Below, piece after piece: positions 7,675 to 16,399 of a stretch of DNA of 64,000 bases. The notes under the pieces are model-generated. The model did not search any database, was not told where the DNA came from, and was given only the letters and a program-made list of their open reading frames with translations. The position numbers and the translations under genes are program-made. The stretch is from Bacillota bacterium. GTDB taxonomy: Bacteria > Bacillota > Clostridia > Lachnospirales > Lachnospiraceae. The DNA is taken from positions 124,001 to 188,000 of the forward strand of contig JAEZGK010000011.1 in the NCBI GenBank assembly GCA_023437365.1, written 5' to 3'. Within the stretch, counting starts at the first letter, position 1; each line of letters opens with the position of its first letter.

Positions 7675-9429
7675 TTACGCCAATCTTACAAATTCCTCGA
7701 TCAAATCTTCAATCGTCTTTAAGCTGCTCCGCCAGAAATTCGGGTCCTCTAAATCTATCTCCGCCTGCTTTGCTGCATCCTCGACACTCATGACGGTCGT
7801 AGCCTTCAGCAATGCCCTGTATTTCGGAACAAAAGCTTCGCCCTCGTTTTTGTATTTCTCGTACAGACCTCTTGCGAACAGGCCGCCAAAGGCATATGGG
7901 AAATTATAAAAGCTCAAATGCTCTGAGTAATAATGGCTCTTTAATACCCACATATAGGGATGTAGATAATCATGATCCAGTCCGTCCCCATATGCCGTCT
8001 TCTGAGCAGAAAGCATCATCTCCTTCAGTTCATCTGCAAATAGGAAGCCCGTTTTGCATTTCTCAAATACCTCCGATTCAAATAAATATCTGGAATAAAT
8101 ATCGCATATGATTTGCGTCACATCCTGCAGTTGGCTTTCAATCAGGGCAATCTTCTCCCGGCCTTCTGCATCCTGAATGGCTGCCTCCATGATCAACGCC
8201 TCGTTAAAGGTTGATGCTGTTTCAGCCACAGGCATACTGTAATCCACATTTAACGGCAGGTGCTCCTGGATATTCAGACCGTGATAAGCATGCCCAAGCT
8301 CATGGGCCAGTGTAACCACGTCATTTAAAGAACCGGTGAAGTTTGTAAGGATTCTGCTCTGTTTTACAAAAGGCAGGTTCTCACAGAAAGCACCGCCTAC
8401 CTTACCCTTTCTCGGATAGAAGTCGATCCACTCTTTGTCAAAGGCTTCCTCCACCATATCCGCCAGATCCTCTGAAAAGCCACGGAAATGCTTCATCAGA
8501 TAAGCTTTTGCTTCTTCCGTGGTATACTTCGTGTTACTTTCTCCGATCGGAGCAAACATATCATACCAGGGAAGTCCATTCTCATGTCCCATCAGCTTTG
8601 CTTTATGCTTCAGATATTTATGGAACTGCGGCAGTGATTCCCGGATGGCCGACAACATCGCTTCCAGTGTACCTCTCTTCATCTTAGCCTGTAGCAGAGT
8701 CATTTCCAGTGGAGACTCATAGCCCCTCAGCTCGCAGATGGTACTCACCTGTGTTTTAATATTATTCAGAGAAAAACTAACTGCATCCTTAATCTTCTCA
8801 TAGGCAGCAAGCTCAGCTGCAAACGCATCCTTACGTACCTCAGAGTCCTCGCTGTAGGCCATGTTCCGCACTTCCGGCAGCGTAATCACATTATTCCGGT
8901 AATCCACCTCCAGGGTAGAGGTCAGGAAGCTCTGCATACTGCCCCAGGCCGACCCTGCGGAAATATTCAGCTTTGCAATTACCTCCTCCACATCGTCTCC
9001 GAGCAGATACCTGGCTTCCTTCTTCATCTCCGAAAGAAGATATTCATAATCCTTCAGCTTCGGATACTGATCGATATACTTCTGTAAATCGGCAATCCTT
9101 GCGATGTATTTATGAATGACTGCCATAGGCTTTGAGGATAAACTGAGCTGCTTCTCGATTGCATTCATCTCATTGACTGTCTCACTGTCAGAGGTATTCA
9201 CCGACTGTCTCAGTGCAACATAATAATTCAACCTGGTACCTACCAGCTGATACTGTTCCAGATAATCAACAGCCTTTAACAGCTTCTCTTCCTCCCCGCC
9301 AGGAGCCGCAAGTTCCATGCAAAAATCATCCAGCTCCTTCGTCAGACGTCTCAGTCTTTCTTTATCCTCCTTGTAATTCTTGTCCTCATAGCCTTGATAT
9401 AATATGTCTAATGACCATTCCTTGTTCAT
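7675..9429 (-). CDS. pepF: Oligoendopeptidase F, M3 family
   Basis: This is a cytosolic zinc metallopeptidase that cleaves short peptides. At 584 residues it is close to the usual ~600 for PepF. The zinc motif AHELGHAYHG lies near residue 378, with the third ligand Glu in STFNEALIMEAA about 25 residues later. The N-terminal helical part (LDILYQGYEDKNYKEDKERL) is typical of the M3B clan that forms the closed channel. The start ATG follows AGAAAGGACG. It is probably monocistronic: a terminator follows, and ogt upstream ends 89 bases away on the same strand. Confidence 0.93.
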   Translation of the reverse strand: MNKEWSLDILYQGYEDKNYKEDKERLRRLTKELDDFCMELAAPGGEEEKLLKAVDYLEQYQLVGTRLNYYVALRQSVNTSDSETVNEMNAIEKQLSLSSKPMAVIHKYIARIADLQKYIDQYPKLKDYEYLLSEMKKEARYLLGDDVEEVIAKLNISAGSAWGSMQSFLTSTLEVDYRNNVITLPEVRNMAYSEDSEVRKDAFAAELAAYEKIKDAVSFSLNNIKTQVSTICELRGYESPLEMTLLQAKMKRGTLEAMLSAIRESLPQFHKYLKHKAKLMGHENGLPWYDMFAPIGESNTKYTTEEAKAYLMKHFRGFSEDLADMVEEAFDKEWIDFYPRKGKVGGAFCENLPFVKQSRILTNFTGSLNDVVTLAHELGHAYHGLNIQEHLPLNVDYSMPVAETASTFNEALIMEAAIQDAEGREKIALIESQLQDVTQIICDIYSRYLFESEVFEKCKTGFLFADELKEMMLSAQKTAYGDGLDHDYLHPYMWVLKSHYYSEHLSFYNFPYAFGGLFARGLYEKYKNEGEAFVPKYRALLKATTVMSVEDAAKQAEIDLEDPNFWRSSLKTIEDLIEEFVRLA

Positions 9430-9518
9430 CTTTTCTACGTCCTTTCTATCCGGTTTATCCTATGTATATTGTATTATGTTATAGTTTTTGTATTCTAATC
9501 CGGTGCAGCAAATGAAAT

Positions 9519-10019
9519 CTATGATCCGCTTTGTGCTTCAAGCTTCAGAAGCCACTCTTTAACCTCAAGTCCTCCGGCATAACCAACCAGACCCTTGTTG
9601 GCACCGATCACACGATGGCAGGGTATCAGAAGCATGATCGGATTATTGTGATTCGCCATACCGACTGCACGGCTGGCCTTTCCGTTACCTACTGCCTCTG
9701 CGATCTGACCATAGGTTCTTGTCTCACCGTAGGGTATTGTCTGCAGCGCCTCCCAGACCTTTTGCTGGAAGCTTGTCCCCTTGGGCTTAAGGCATATTGT
9801 AAATTTCTTTCTTGTTCCTTCAAAATATTCTCTCAGCTGCTTCGCTGTTTCCGCTAAAAGCTCAGATTCCTCCAGCCTTATAGTCCCAAAGCGCTTCTCC
9901 AGCTGCTGAGAAAACTGCGAAGTATCCATCTCCTTCACTAATTCTACACAAACCACCGCTTTTTCATCTTCAGCGATAAAAAGCTTTCCCAGCTTCAGAT
10001 CATAATAATACCCCTGCAT
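9519..10019 (-). CDS. ogt: Methylated-DNA--protein-cysteine methyltransferase
   Basis: This is a suicide DNA-repair protein that moves the alkyl group from O6-alkylguanine to its own cysteine. The 166 residues carry the acceptor motif IPCHRVIGA (Cys near 134) and the helix-turn-helix segment KASRAVGMANHNNP just before it. The C-terminal GYAGGLEVKEWLLKLE also matches Ogt. The N-terminal ~75 residues are the usual variable Ogt domain. It lies 18 bases downstream of the YiiX-like gene, so the two are probably co-transcribed. Confidence 0.93.
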   Translation of the reverse strand: MQGYYYDLKLGKLFIAEDEKAVVCVELVKEMDTSQFSQQLEKRFGTIRLEESELLAETAKQLREYFEGTRKKFTICLKPKGTSFQQKVWEALQTIPYGETRTYGQIAEAVGNGKASRAVGMANHNNPIMLLIPCHRVIGANKGLVGYAGGLEVKEWLLKLEAQSGS

Positions 10020-10037
10020 TCCACCTACTCCATTCCC

Positions 10038-10670
10038 TCAGGCGTGAAGTACCCTCACGGCAACCATCCTGATATGATGAACCGTATCCGACACAACACC
10101 GGATACCTTCCTACGGTTAAAATAATCGTCCTCCGGCCAGGTATCCTCCTGAGCTACGATCTGCTTCAAGCTTCCGTGATATACCACCTGCTGTTCCAGT
10201 CTATGCTCTAACTCCCGAATCGTAAAAAGCCTCGGATAATGTAGTAAATAAGTGACGAATTCCAGACAGGTGTACATATCCTTAACTGTCAGCTGTCTTC
10301 CAAATAAGGAAAGCAATGCATTCGGGGTATTGTAAATCAGCTTCTCCCGATTGGCTATAAAATACCCAATTTCACTTCGTATTCTGTCATACTCTTCTCT
10401 ACTGACACTGACTTTGCATAGCTTCACCGGCACATCCTGGTTATCATACAGATAACGTAACGGCTGCTCTATGACAAAGCCTCCTCGAATTGGAGAGTTA
10501 ATATAGTATCTGGCGAAGGAATACATCACACGTAAATCCTGATCCAGCGATATTGCTACATGACTATACTTATTTCCGGTAACTAATCGGATCCCTCTAC
10601 CCATCATTGTATTGGTGGACAGGAAGGCGATAAAAATCTCCTCTTGTCCCAGTTTTTCTTCTATCAGCAT
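10038..10670 (-). CDS. YiiX/YebB-like permuted papain-fold protein
   Basis: This 210-residue soluble protein resembles NlpC/P60-superfamily proteins with circularly permuted order, in which the catalytic His comes before the Cys. The pattern here is YSHVAISLD near residue 37 and TCLEFVTYLL near 135. Proteins of this type are thiol amidases or lipid-modifying enzymes; the substrate here is unknown. It has no signal peptide. ATG 10670 fits the AAGGATGGGG site better than ATG 10679, which is too close to it. It probably forms a two-gene unit with ogt. Confidence 0.75.
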   Translation of the reverse strand: MLIEEKLGQEEIFIAFLSTNTMMGRGIRLVTGNKYSHVAISLDQDLRVMYSFARYYINSPIRGGFVIEQPLRYLYDNQDVPVKLCKVSVSREEYDRIRSEIGYFIANREKLIYNTPNALLSLFGRQLTVKDMYTCLEFVTYLLHYPRLFTIRELEHRLEQQVVYHGSLKQIVAQEDTWPEDDYFNRRKVSGVVSDTVHHIRMVAVRVLHA

Positions 10671-10765
10671 ATCCCCCATCCTTTTGCTTAAGAAATCTAC
10701 TTAAGCATTATAGCACAGAAGACTGCCCATTGAAACAACTCTTATTTTTTTAATGAAAATGAAAA

Positions 10766-10824
10766 GGCTTTTACCAAAATCCCGTTAAAGATACACGACA
10801 TCTCCTTTGGATTTAGTAAAAGCC
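10766..10824 (-). terminator. Terminator of the nitroreductase gene
   Basis: GGCTTTTAC at 10766 pairs with GTAAAAGCC at 10824, continuing to ATCC/GGAT with one bulge. The minus strand continues into TTTTCATTTT. It lies 22 bases after the nitroreductase stop. Confidence 0.7.
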
Positions 10825-10845
10825 GATCTTCTTTATTGCGTTGTA

Positions 10846-11448
10846 TCAATCACGAAAAAACTTCACTCTATCTTCGATTGGTGAAAACTCCTTGGCACCG
10901 GGGTCAGCTTCTATGCTGCCGAAGGGCATCTGTGCCAACAGCTTCCAGCTGTCGGGAAGGTTCCAGGTTTTTCTTACCTCATCATCAATTAGCGGATTGT
11001 AATGCTGCAGTGAGGCTCCGATTCCTATGTCTGCAAGGGCTGTCCATATTACATATTCCAGCATACCATTGGACTGCAGGGACCAAATCGGGAAATTATC
11101 ACTATATAAAGCAAATTGCTCCTGAAGACCCTTCACAATCTGCTGCTCCTCAAAAAACAGTACTGTTCCAAAACCGGCTTGGAAAGAAGCAAGCTTCGCA
11201 TCAGTGGAGGCAAAGCTTTCGGCGGGAACAATCTTTTTTAGTGTCTCTCTGACAATATCCCACAATCTGTCATGATTACTTCCCATAAGAACTACTACCC
11301 TTGCACTTTGAGAATTGATGGGAGATGGTGTGTATTTCACTGCGTGCTCCACTAACTGTCTGATCTCCTCCGGGGAGTGCGTTACATTTTTGCCTATGGC
11401 ATATACGGTTCTGCGGTTTACAATCGCCTGATTAAAATTATTATTCAT
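10846..11448 (-). CDS. Nitroreductase-family flavoprotein
   Basis: This 200-residue FMN-dependent oxidoreductase has the family's N-terminal RRTVYAIGKNV segment, the VVLMGSNHDRLWDIV strand, the central dimer helix region, and the C-terminal GIGASLQHYNPLIDDEV and LLAQMPFGSIEADPG motifs. Such enzymes reduce nitro-aromatics, quinones or flavin with NAD(P)H. ATG 11448 follows AAGGAAGG with six bases spacing; the longer frame from 11499 lacks a site. It is transcribed away from an OhrR-type regulator, with a palindrome on its promoter (11575-11590). This suggests induction by peroxide or other electrophile stress. Confidence 0.88.
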   Translation of the reverse strand: MNNNFNQAIVNRRTVYAIGKNVTHSPEEIRQLVEHAVKYTPSPINSQSARVVVLMGSNHDRLWDIVRETLKKIVPAESFASTDAKLASFQAGFGTVLFFEEQQIVKGLQEQFALYSDNFPIWSLQSNGMLEYVIWTALADIGIGASLQHYNPLIDDEVRKTWNLPDSWKLLAQMPFGSIEADPGAKEFSPIEDRVKFFRD

Positions 11449-11574
11449 GATATTCCTTCCTTTCTGTAATTTCGACATGTATTTCGAACTCTCTATCAAT
11501 CTTCTTTTTCCATCATCCTCTTACTATTGTTAAGAGATGATATCGTTGGTATTCATCGAGTGGTATTGCTATTT

Positions 11575-11590
11575 AAATTGTTTACAATTT
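11575..11590. promoter_or_regulatory. OhrR-like operator between nitroreductase and regulator
   Basis: AAATTGTTTACAATTT is a perfect palindrome with 7-base arms and a TT spacer. It resembles the AT-rich OhrR box of Bacillus (AATT-TGTA repeats). It lies directly after the nitroreductase -10, over the expected start of transcription. A related half-site (CAAATTGTAA) occurs at about 11658-11667. Confidence 0.6.
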
Positions 11591-11591
11591 A

Positions 11592-11620
11592 ATTAAATAC
11601 TATTTTATTGTATTTGTCAA
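11592..11620 (-). promoter_or_regulatory. Promoter of the nitroreductase gene
   Basis: Reading the minus strand: TTGACA (11620-11615), 17 bases, TTTAAT (11597-11592). The palindrome at 11575-11590 adjoins its downstream edge. Confidence 0.65.
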
Positions 11621-11628
11621 TAGTATGA

Positions 11629-11655
11629 TTGACTTTTTTTTAATAATTGTATAAA
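11629..11655 (+). promoter_or_regulatory. Promoter candidate of the OhrR-type regulator
   Basis: TTGACT (11629-11634) and TATAAA (11650-11655) are separated by 15 bases, slightly short. The CAAATTGTAA half-site follows, so autoregulation is possible. Confidence 0.45.
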
Positions 11656-11755
11656 ATCAAATTGTAAGGTATTCATTTGGATACCTAAACCCTATCACCA
11701 AAAAGATAGATCTATATAGATCATCTTATTGATTCGAAAGAAAGTGAGGAGCATG

Positions 11756-12271
11756 ATGGCTGACCAAAGTATTCAAAAGGTTTCTAAGAGCAACTCTGCC
11801 TCGGAAGGCTATGAGCTTCTGATGCTGGATAACCAGCTGTGTTTTTCCTTGTATGTGTGCTCTAAGGAGATCATCAAAAAATATAAACCCTTGTTGGATC
11901 CCTATGGCCTTACTTATACAGGTTATATCATCCTGATGGCTCTCTGGGAACAGGATGATATCACGGTAAAGGACTTGGGAAAAAGACTCTATCTGGATTC
12001 CGGTACCCTGACTCCAATGCTGAAAAAGCTGGAGGCTCTGGATTATGTAAAAAGAATCCGGAGCTCCAGCGATGAGCGTAATGTATATATCCAATTAACA
12101 GACAAGGGGCATGACTTAAGGAAGCAAGCCCTTGCAATACCTAAAAGTATGGTCTGTTCCCTTGATTTGGAGGCTTCCCTTGCCAGCGAGCTTCTTACTG
12201 CGCTCCATAAGATGATGCAGCGTTTGGATGCATCCGAGGACACTTTACCTAGTGAATCGTCTGCAGACTGA
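11756..12271 (+). CDS. MarR-family regulator, OhrR type
   Basis: This winged-helix repressor has 171 residues. LDNQLCFSLYVCSKEI matches the N-terminal helix of OhrR, where the single Cys in QLCF is the peroxide sensor whose oxidation releases DNA. The winged helix follows (TVKDLGKRLYLDSGTLTPMLKKLE, then the DERNVYIQLT wing). A second Cys three residues after FSLYV is extra. ATG 11756 lies four bases after GAGGAG; ATG 11753 is too close. It is divergent from the nitroreductase and probably represses it and itself. No ohr peroxidase gene is in the window, so the nitroreductase takes that place here. Confidence 0.85.
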   Translation: MADQSIQKVSKSNSASEGYELLMLDNQLCFSLYVCSKEIIKKYKPLLDPYGLTYTGYIILMALWEQDDITVKDLGKRLYLDSGTLTPMLKKLEALDYVKRIRSSSDERNVYIQLTDKGHDLRKQALAIPKSMVCSLDLEASLASELLTALHKMMQRLDASEDTLPSESSAD

Positions 12272-12302
12272 TAACAATTACAAGGATATCATGATATAGC
12301 AA

Positions 12303-12518
12303 TCAGCTGCTCCTTTCCTTCGGATTCCATAACAGCATCTTAATGCCTTTTACAAAATGTCCGTTCAATATCTGCAGGAGACCCTCCATCTGACGCTCAG
12401 ATATCATGCCTTCCCCTGAAGCAACTACAGAATGGAAGGGCATCTCCTTAATCATATTAGTTAACATGGCTTCCTCTTCTTCTCTGAACTCTTGTTCCTG
12501 CCGCAATTCTCCGAGCAT
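12303..12518 (-). CDS. Hypothetical 71-residue protein coupled to the glucosidase gene
   Basis: I do not recognise a family. The protein is hydrophilic and helix-rich, with an acidic N-terminus (ELRQEQEFREEEEAML) and a basic end (FVKGIKMLLWNPKERSS). There is no signal or membrane segment. Its ATG lies five bases after the glucosidase stop, so translation by re-initiation is plausible. No separate strong ribosome site is seen. It converges with the OhrR-type gene, whose end is 31 bases away. Confidence 0.5.
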   Translation of the reverse strand: MLGELRQEQEFREEEEAMLTNMIKEMPFHSVVASGEGMISERQMEGLLQILNGHFVKGIKMLLWNPKERSS

Positions 12519-12523
12519 AGCTT

Positions 12524-14416
12524 CTACACGCGATACAATCGCACTTCATAAGGTTGTAGCAGCTCCTGCTGCTTGGAATAATTGGACAGAAGAAGCTCAT
12601 AGCCCGTTCGGTCCGCATGACCTCGTATTTGTTTATTGCATAAATTACATTCAATGAAAAATACCTGTCCCTGATCACTGCGCTTATAGCAAAACAGGTC
12701 TTTTCGTTTCTTATCCACCGCCTCAAAGGTGCCATAAATCAGGGCCTCATTTTCTTTACGCAGGCGAATCAGCCTTTGGTAAAACCGGAGAACAGAATCC
12801 TCCTCCTGCAGCTGCTTTTCAACATTCCACTCATGGTAATCCGTATCCAGGGCGATCCAGGGTACACCCTCCGAGAAGCCGGCATTCTTGCCGCTGCTCC
12901 ACTGCATCGGTGTTCTGGCATGATCCCGACTGCCACACAGGACTTTATGAAAGGCAGCCTCCCTTCCTATGGTCGGTATCAACTCCTCATAATAATTGAT
13001 GCTCTCTACATCCCTTAAGTCCTCGATCGAACGGAAGCTATGATTGACACTTCCGATTTCCTGCCCCTGGAATAGAAAAGGCGTTCCCTTCAGCGTTAAC
13101 TGGATCATTGCTAAAAGCTTTGCGATTACCTTGCGGTAAGCCGGGTCGGGATTCACCTTGGAGATCATCCTGGGGTTATCATGATTCTCATAAAAGAGCG
13201 ACATCCAGCAATTGTCCCCGTAGTTCTCCATCCAATCACACAGATATTCCTTCAGATAATTTAAATCGTACTTATAATCATCAAAACGCACATGTCCGGG
13301 TGTCTCCAGTTGATCGAAGGAAAAAACCATATCCAATTCTCTCCGCTCTTCTCCGGTCAGAAGCTTACACATCTCCCGACCTACTCCCGGAGTCTCTCCG
13401 ACGGTAAACGCTTCATAAGGCTCAAAAGCCTCCTCCTTTAGCTCTTTTAAATATTTATGAAGCTTGGGTCCATAATAATAATGTTCTATGCCATAATAGC
13501 CCATCAGCTTTCCGATACTTTCATTTCCCTGAGGAAGCCCTTCCTGCTTGGAGATATAATTAATCACGTCCAATCGGAAGCCATCCACTCCTTTTCTGAG
13601 CCACCAACGAATCATTTGGCCAATCTCTTTCCTGACCTCCTCATTGTCCCAGTTTAGGTCCATCTGCTTTTTCGAGAACAGATGCAGTCCCCATTCACCG
13701 GTTTCTTCATAGTAATTCCAGGCAGAACCGGAAAAGAAGGAATTCCAGTTGTTTGGCACAGTCTCCTTTTCTCCCTTACGGAGCATATAATAGTCATGGT
13801 ATTTGGAGGAGGGTTCTGTAATTGCAGCCCGGAACCACGGATGTTCATCTGAGGTATGGTTGACCACCAGATCCATGATCAGGCGCATGCCACGTTCATG
13901 AATGGCGGCAAGCAGACGGTCAAAATCCTCCATTGTGCCGAATTCCTTCATGATACCGCAATAGTCCCGGATGTCATAACCGTTATCATCATTTGGTGAA
14001 TCATAAATCGGTGACAACCATATGGCATCAACTCCCAGTTCCTTTAAATAATCCAGTCTTGACAGTATCCCCTGTAAATCTCCGATGCCGTCTCCGTCCG
14101 AATCCTGAAAGCTTCTGGGGTAGATCTGATAAAAGACAGCTTCCTTCCACCAAGCCCTCGCAACCTCGCCCTTAACCGAAGCAGGTATATCCTGCTCACT
14201 GTTTAACAGCGAAAGCAGCGTATCAAAGAAATCGGTTCCCAGGCTCTTCTTCGTAAGCTGTGCAATCGTCTTCAGACGAAGATTGCCTACCACGGGATTC
14301 AATAGCAATGACTCCTTCTTATTCAATTGAAGGAGTAGTTTATACAGGATGTCATGACCAATCGGGTTCTCGTATATTTCTCTGATTTTACTTTGGTAGT
14401 CCAATTGCTTTCCCAT
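12524..14416 (-). CDS. GH13 alpha-glucosidase, oligo-1,6-glucosidase type
   Basis: This intracellular enzyme releases glucose from short alpha-glucosides. After a ~88-residue N-terminal extension, the GH13 barrel begins at WWKEAVFYQIYPRSFQDSDGDGIGDLQG. It has the DLVVNHTSDEH motif, nucleophile Asp near 283 (GFRLDVINY), acid Glu near 340 (FTVGETPG) and the third Asp in YENHDNPR. Val after the nucleophile is the residue seen in alpha-1,6-specific members of subfamily 31; alpha-1,4 enzymes usually have Ala or Thr there. The 630 residues exceed the usual ~560 because of the extension. The gene follows the GPH symporter by 21 bases, so isomaltose-like sugars are the likely substrate. Confidence 0.9.
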   Translation of the reverse strand: MGKQLDYQSKIREIYENPIGHDILYKLLLQLNKKESLLLNPVVGNLRLKTIAQLTKKSLGTDFFDTLLSLLNSEQDIPASVKGEVARAWWKEAVFYQIYPRSFQDSDGDGIGDLQGILSRLDYLKELGVDAIWLSPIYDSPNDDNGYDIRDYCGIMKEFGTMEDFDRLLAAIHERGMRLIMDLVVNHTSDEHPWFRAAITEPSSKYHDYYMLRKGEKETVPNNWNSFFSGSAWNYYEETGEWGLHLFSKKQMDLNWDNEEVRKEIGQMIRWWLRKGVDGFRLDVINYISKQEGLPQGNESIGKLMGYYGIEHYYYGPKLHKYLKELKEEAFEPYEAFTVGETPGVGREMCKLLTGEERRELDMVFSFDQLETPGHVRFDDYKYDLNYLKEYLCDWMENYGDNCWMSLFYENHDNPRMISKVNPDPAYRKVIAKLLAMIQLTLKGTPFLFQGQEIGSVNHSFRSIEDLRDVESINYYEELIPTIGREAAFHKVLCGSRDHARTPMQWSSGKNAGFSEGVPWIALDTDYHEWNVEKQLQEEDSVLRFYQRLIRLRKENEALIYGTFEAVDKKRKDLFCYKRSDQGQVFFIECNLCNKQIRGHADRTGYELLLSNYSKQQELLQPYEVRLYRV

Positions 14417-14437
14417 ACTGTTCCTCCCATTCGGCCT

Positions 14438-15775
14438 CTATTGCCCGCTTATAACCTTCTGTCTCTTTTGGTTCTCTTCCAGCATCCTGAGCACTTCCTT
14501 CTCGTCCAGCTTATAGAATTGCATGATAAAAATCATAACCAGATAACCTGCAGCCGGGACAAGACTTAGGATGATCCAGATTCCGTCCAGTGCCTGCGGA
14601 GTCTGGGTCGGTGACTGCTTCACATAGCCGAAGACCGCAAGCAATACTACGGTCAGAGTATTCGCCAGCGCACCGCCAAGCTTTGTCATAAAGGTCTGCA
14701 GGGAGAATGCCATTCCGGCTGTCCTCTCCCCTGTTATGTAAGTCCCGTACTCAATACAGTCGGTAGTAAACATACCGTATAAAAGAAGTGGAATCTGCAT
14801 GAAAGCAATTCTTACCGCCGCTACTGCCAGGAATACCATCAAATTATCATACCCGGTAAAGTACTGAAGGATGCTTAGAGCGATGGCTATAAAGGACGTA
14901 ACCACTGTCAGCTTCTTCTTTCCGAAGGCTCTGATCATCATCGGCAAGAGCGGTGCGATAATGATGACGGGAACGATGCAGACTGCCATGATTACGGTAT
15001 ACATAGATTCGTCTCTAAGGCAGGAATTTGCAAAATAAACAGCGATAATCTGAAGTGTATTCGTAATCTCAATGCCGAGATAACCTATAAAATAAATCAA
15101 AAGATATTTGTTCTTGAAAAGATATTCAAATATCTTGATAAAACTCATATCCTCACTATTCTGATATCTTACCCTCTCCTTGGCAGAAAACTGCAAAGGG
15201 AACATAACCACGAAGGAGATCAGACAGTAGATCGCAATTGCCCAGGTCCAACCTACCCCGCTTTTTACATTCATAAAGACAGCTGTTGTAATAATTCCGA
15301 TGGAAGCAGCCATTCTTCCGTAAGCCAACAGCTTATCCCTCTCATAAGGCAGGCTTGTCATGACTGTGGACAAGGAGAAAAGCGGAGAATCCGATACCGT
15401 GTAAACCATATCAAAGACCAAATAGGTAGCATAGGCATAAATCAGTTTAAGAATATAAGGCCCGTCTATATTAATGAACATTAATACAAGGGACAACGGT
15501 AATACATAAGTTACTACCTTAAGCCAGGGCAGGAATTTTCCCTTCTTAAAACTGCACTTATCAACGATGGCTCCCATGATCGGATCGTTGATCGCATCCC
15601 ATACCTTAGCCAGCAGTAAGAGTACTGCGGTATCAGCCAGATTTAATCCGACATACTCGGTATAAAAGTATGTCAGAAACTGAAACGGTAAAGTATAGAT
15701 GATATTCTGCCCGATAAAGAAACCTGTATAACTTAGCCGTTCAAATCTTGTTGTCTGTAAGTTATTCTTCTCCAT
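14438..15775 (-). CDS. GPH-family sugar:cation symporter
   Basis: This is a glycoside-pentoside-hexuronide symporter related to MelB, about 445 residues with twelve hydrophobic segments. The conserved WDAINDPIMGAIVDK after helix two carries the cation-site acidic residues of the family. ERTAGMAFSLQTFMTKLGGA in the second half also matches. The start is ATG 15775; a TTG at 15811 opens the frame but lacks a site. It is the first gene of an operon with the GH13 glucosidase and probably brings in its oligosaccharide substrate. Confidence 0.9.
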   Translation of the reverse strand: MEKNNLQTTRFERLSYTGFFIGQNIIYTLPFQFLTYFYTEYVGLNLADTAVLLLLAKVWDAINDPIMGAIVDKCSFKKGKFLPWLKVVTYVLPLSLVLMFINIDGPYILKLIYAYATYLVFDMVYTVSDSPLFSLSTVMTSLPYERDKLLAYGRMAASIGIITTAVFMNVKSGVGWTWAIAIYCLISFVVMFPLQFSAKERVRYQNSEDMSFIKIFEYLFKNKYLLIYFIGYLGIEITNTLQIIAVYFANSCLRDESMYTVIMAVCIVPVIIIAPLLPMMIRAFGKKKLTVVTSFIAIALSILQYFTGYDNLMVFLAVAAVRIAFMQIPLLLYGMFTTDCIEYGTYITGERTAGMAFSLQTFMTKLGGALANTLTVVLLAVFGYVKQSPTQTPQALDGIWIILSLVPAAGYLVMIFIMQFYKLDEKEVLRMLEENQKRQKVISGQ

Positions 15776-16151
15776 AGCTTCAATAAACCCCCCAGCATTT
15801 ATTATGAGCAACTGCTCATATCTATTTTAACTCAGAAATTACTAATAATCAACTGCTTTGAGGGCATGATATACAAACAAGCTTAAAAAAATATGAATAA
15901 ATCAGATGCGAAGTACTGACGATACGTAATAAATTTTTAACAAAAACTCAATTGTAATTCGAAATTATCTATTATAGAATATTGAATAAAGGGAAGAATA
16001 TGCTAACAAGAGATAGCCAAGCAGATGTTTATGCATTGGGGCAACGAGTGCTTCAGAGTTCGGCTATGATTTTGGTAATGCGATGTTAGCGTAGATACTA
16101 TTGATTACTGGATGTGATGGTTACTTGATATTATAACTATTCCGATCCACC
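15776..16151. other. Intergenic region upstream of the GPH symporter
   Basis: No gene is seen in this AT-rich stretch. It must hold the symporter promoter, but I could not find a convincing pair of boxes. Confidence 0.3.
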
Positions 16152-16273
16152 GAGGAAAGAGGCACAAGCACCGCAGGTGCTTTCCGGATACGAAAAATTG
16201 ATATGCAAGCTAGCTTGCTGTAGCAATTTTATCGTATCCAGAAAAGTTCTCAGCACTTTTTGACACTTTCCTC
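16152..16273. repeat. 122-bp imperfect palindrome
   Basis: The arms start GAGGAAAG and end CTTTCCTC. They align over ~42 bases with about a dozen mismatches before a well-paired core (16186-16239) that opens with GGATACGA, closes with TCGTATCC and centres on GCAAGCTAGCTTGC. An overlapping minus-strand 61-codon frame is a by-product of the palindrome. It looks like a small non-coding repeat element; no second copy was found. Confidence 0.55.
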
Positions 16274-16399
16274 TCCTTCGACAATAAACAACACAGAAAT
16301 ATTGAATGCTCTCATACAACAACTATATATCTCATAAGCAATAATTACATTGTTGCTTTACTCCATCATTTCCAACCATTTATAATGAGGTGGCATATT

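Noticed and set aside
16137..16322. A 61-codon minus-strand frame near the symporter
   Set aside because: It is built from the 122-bp palindrome and lacks a ribosome site.
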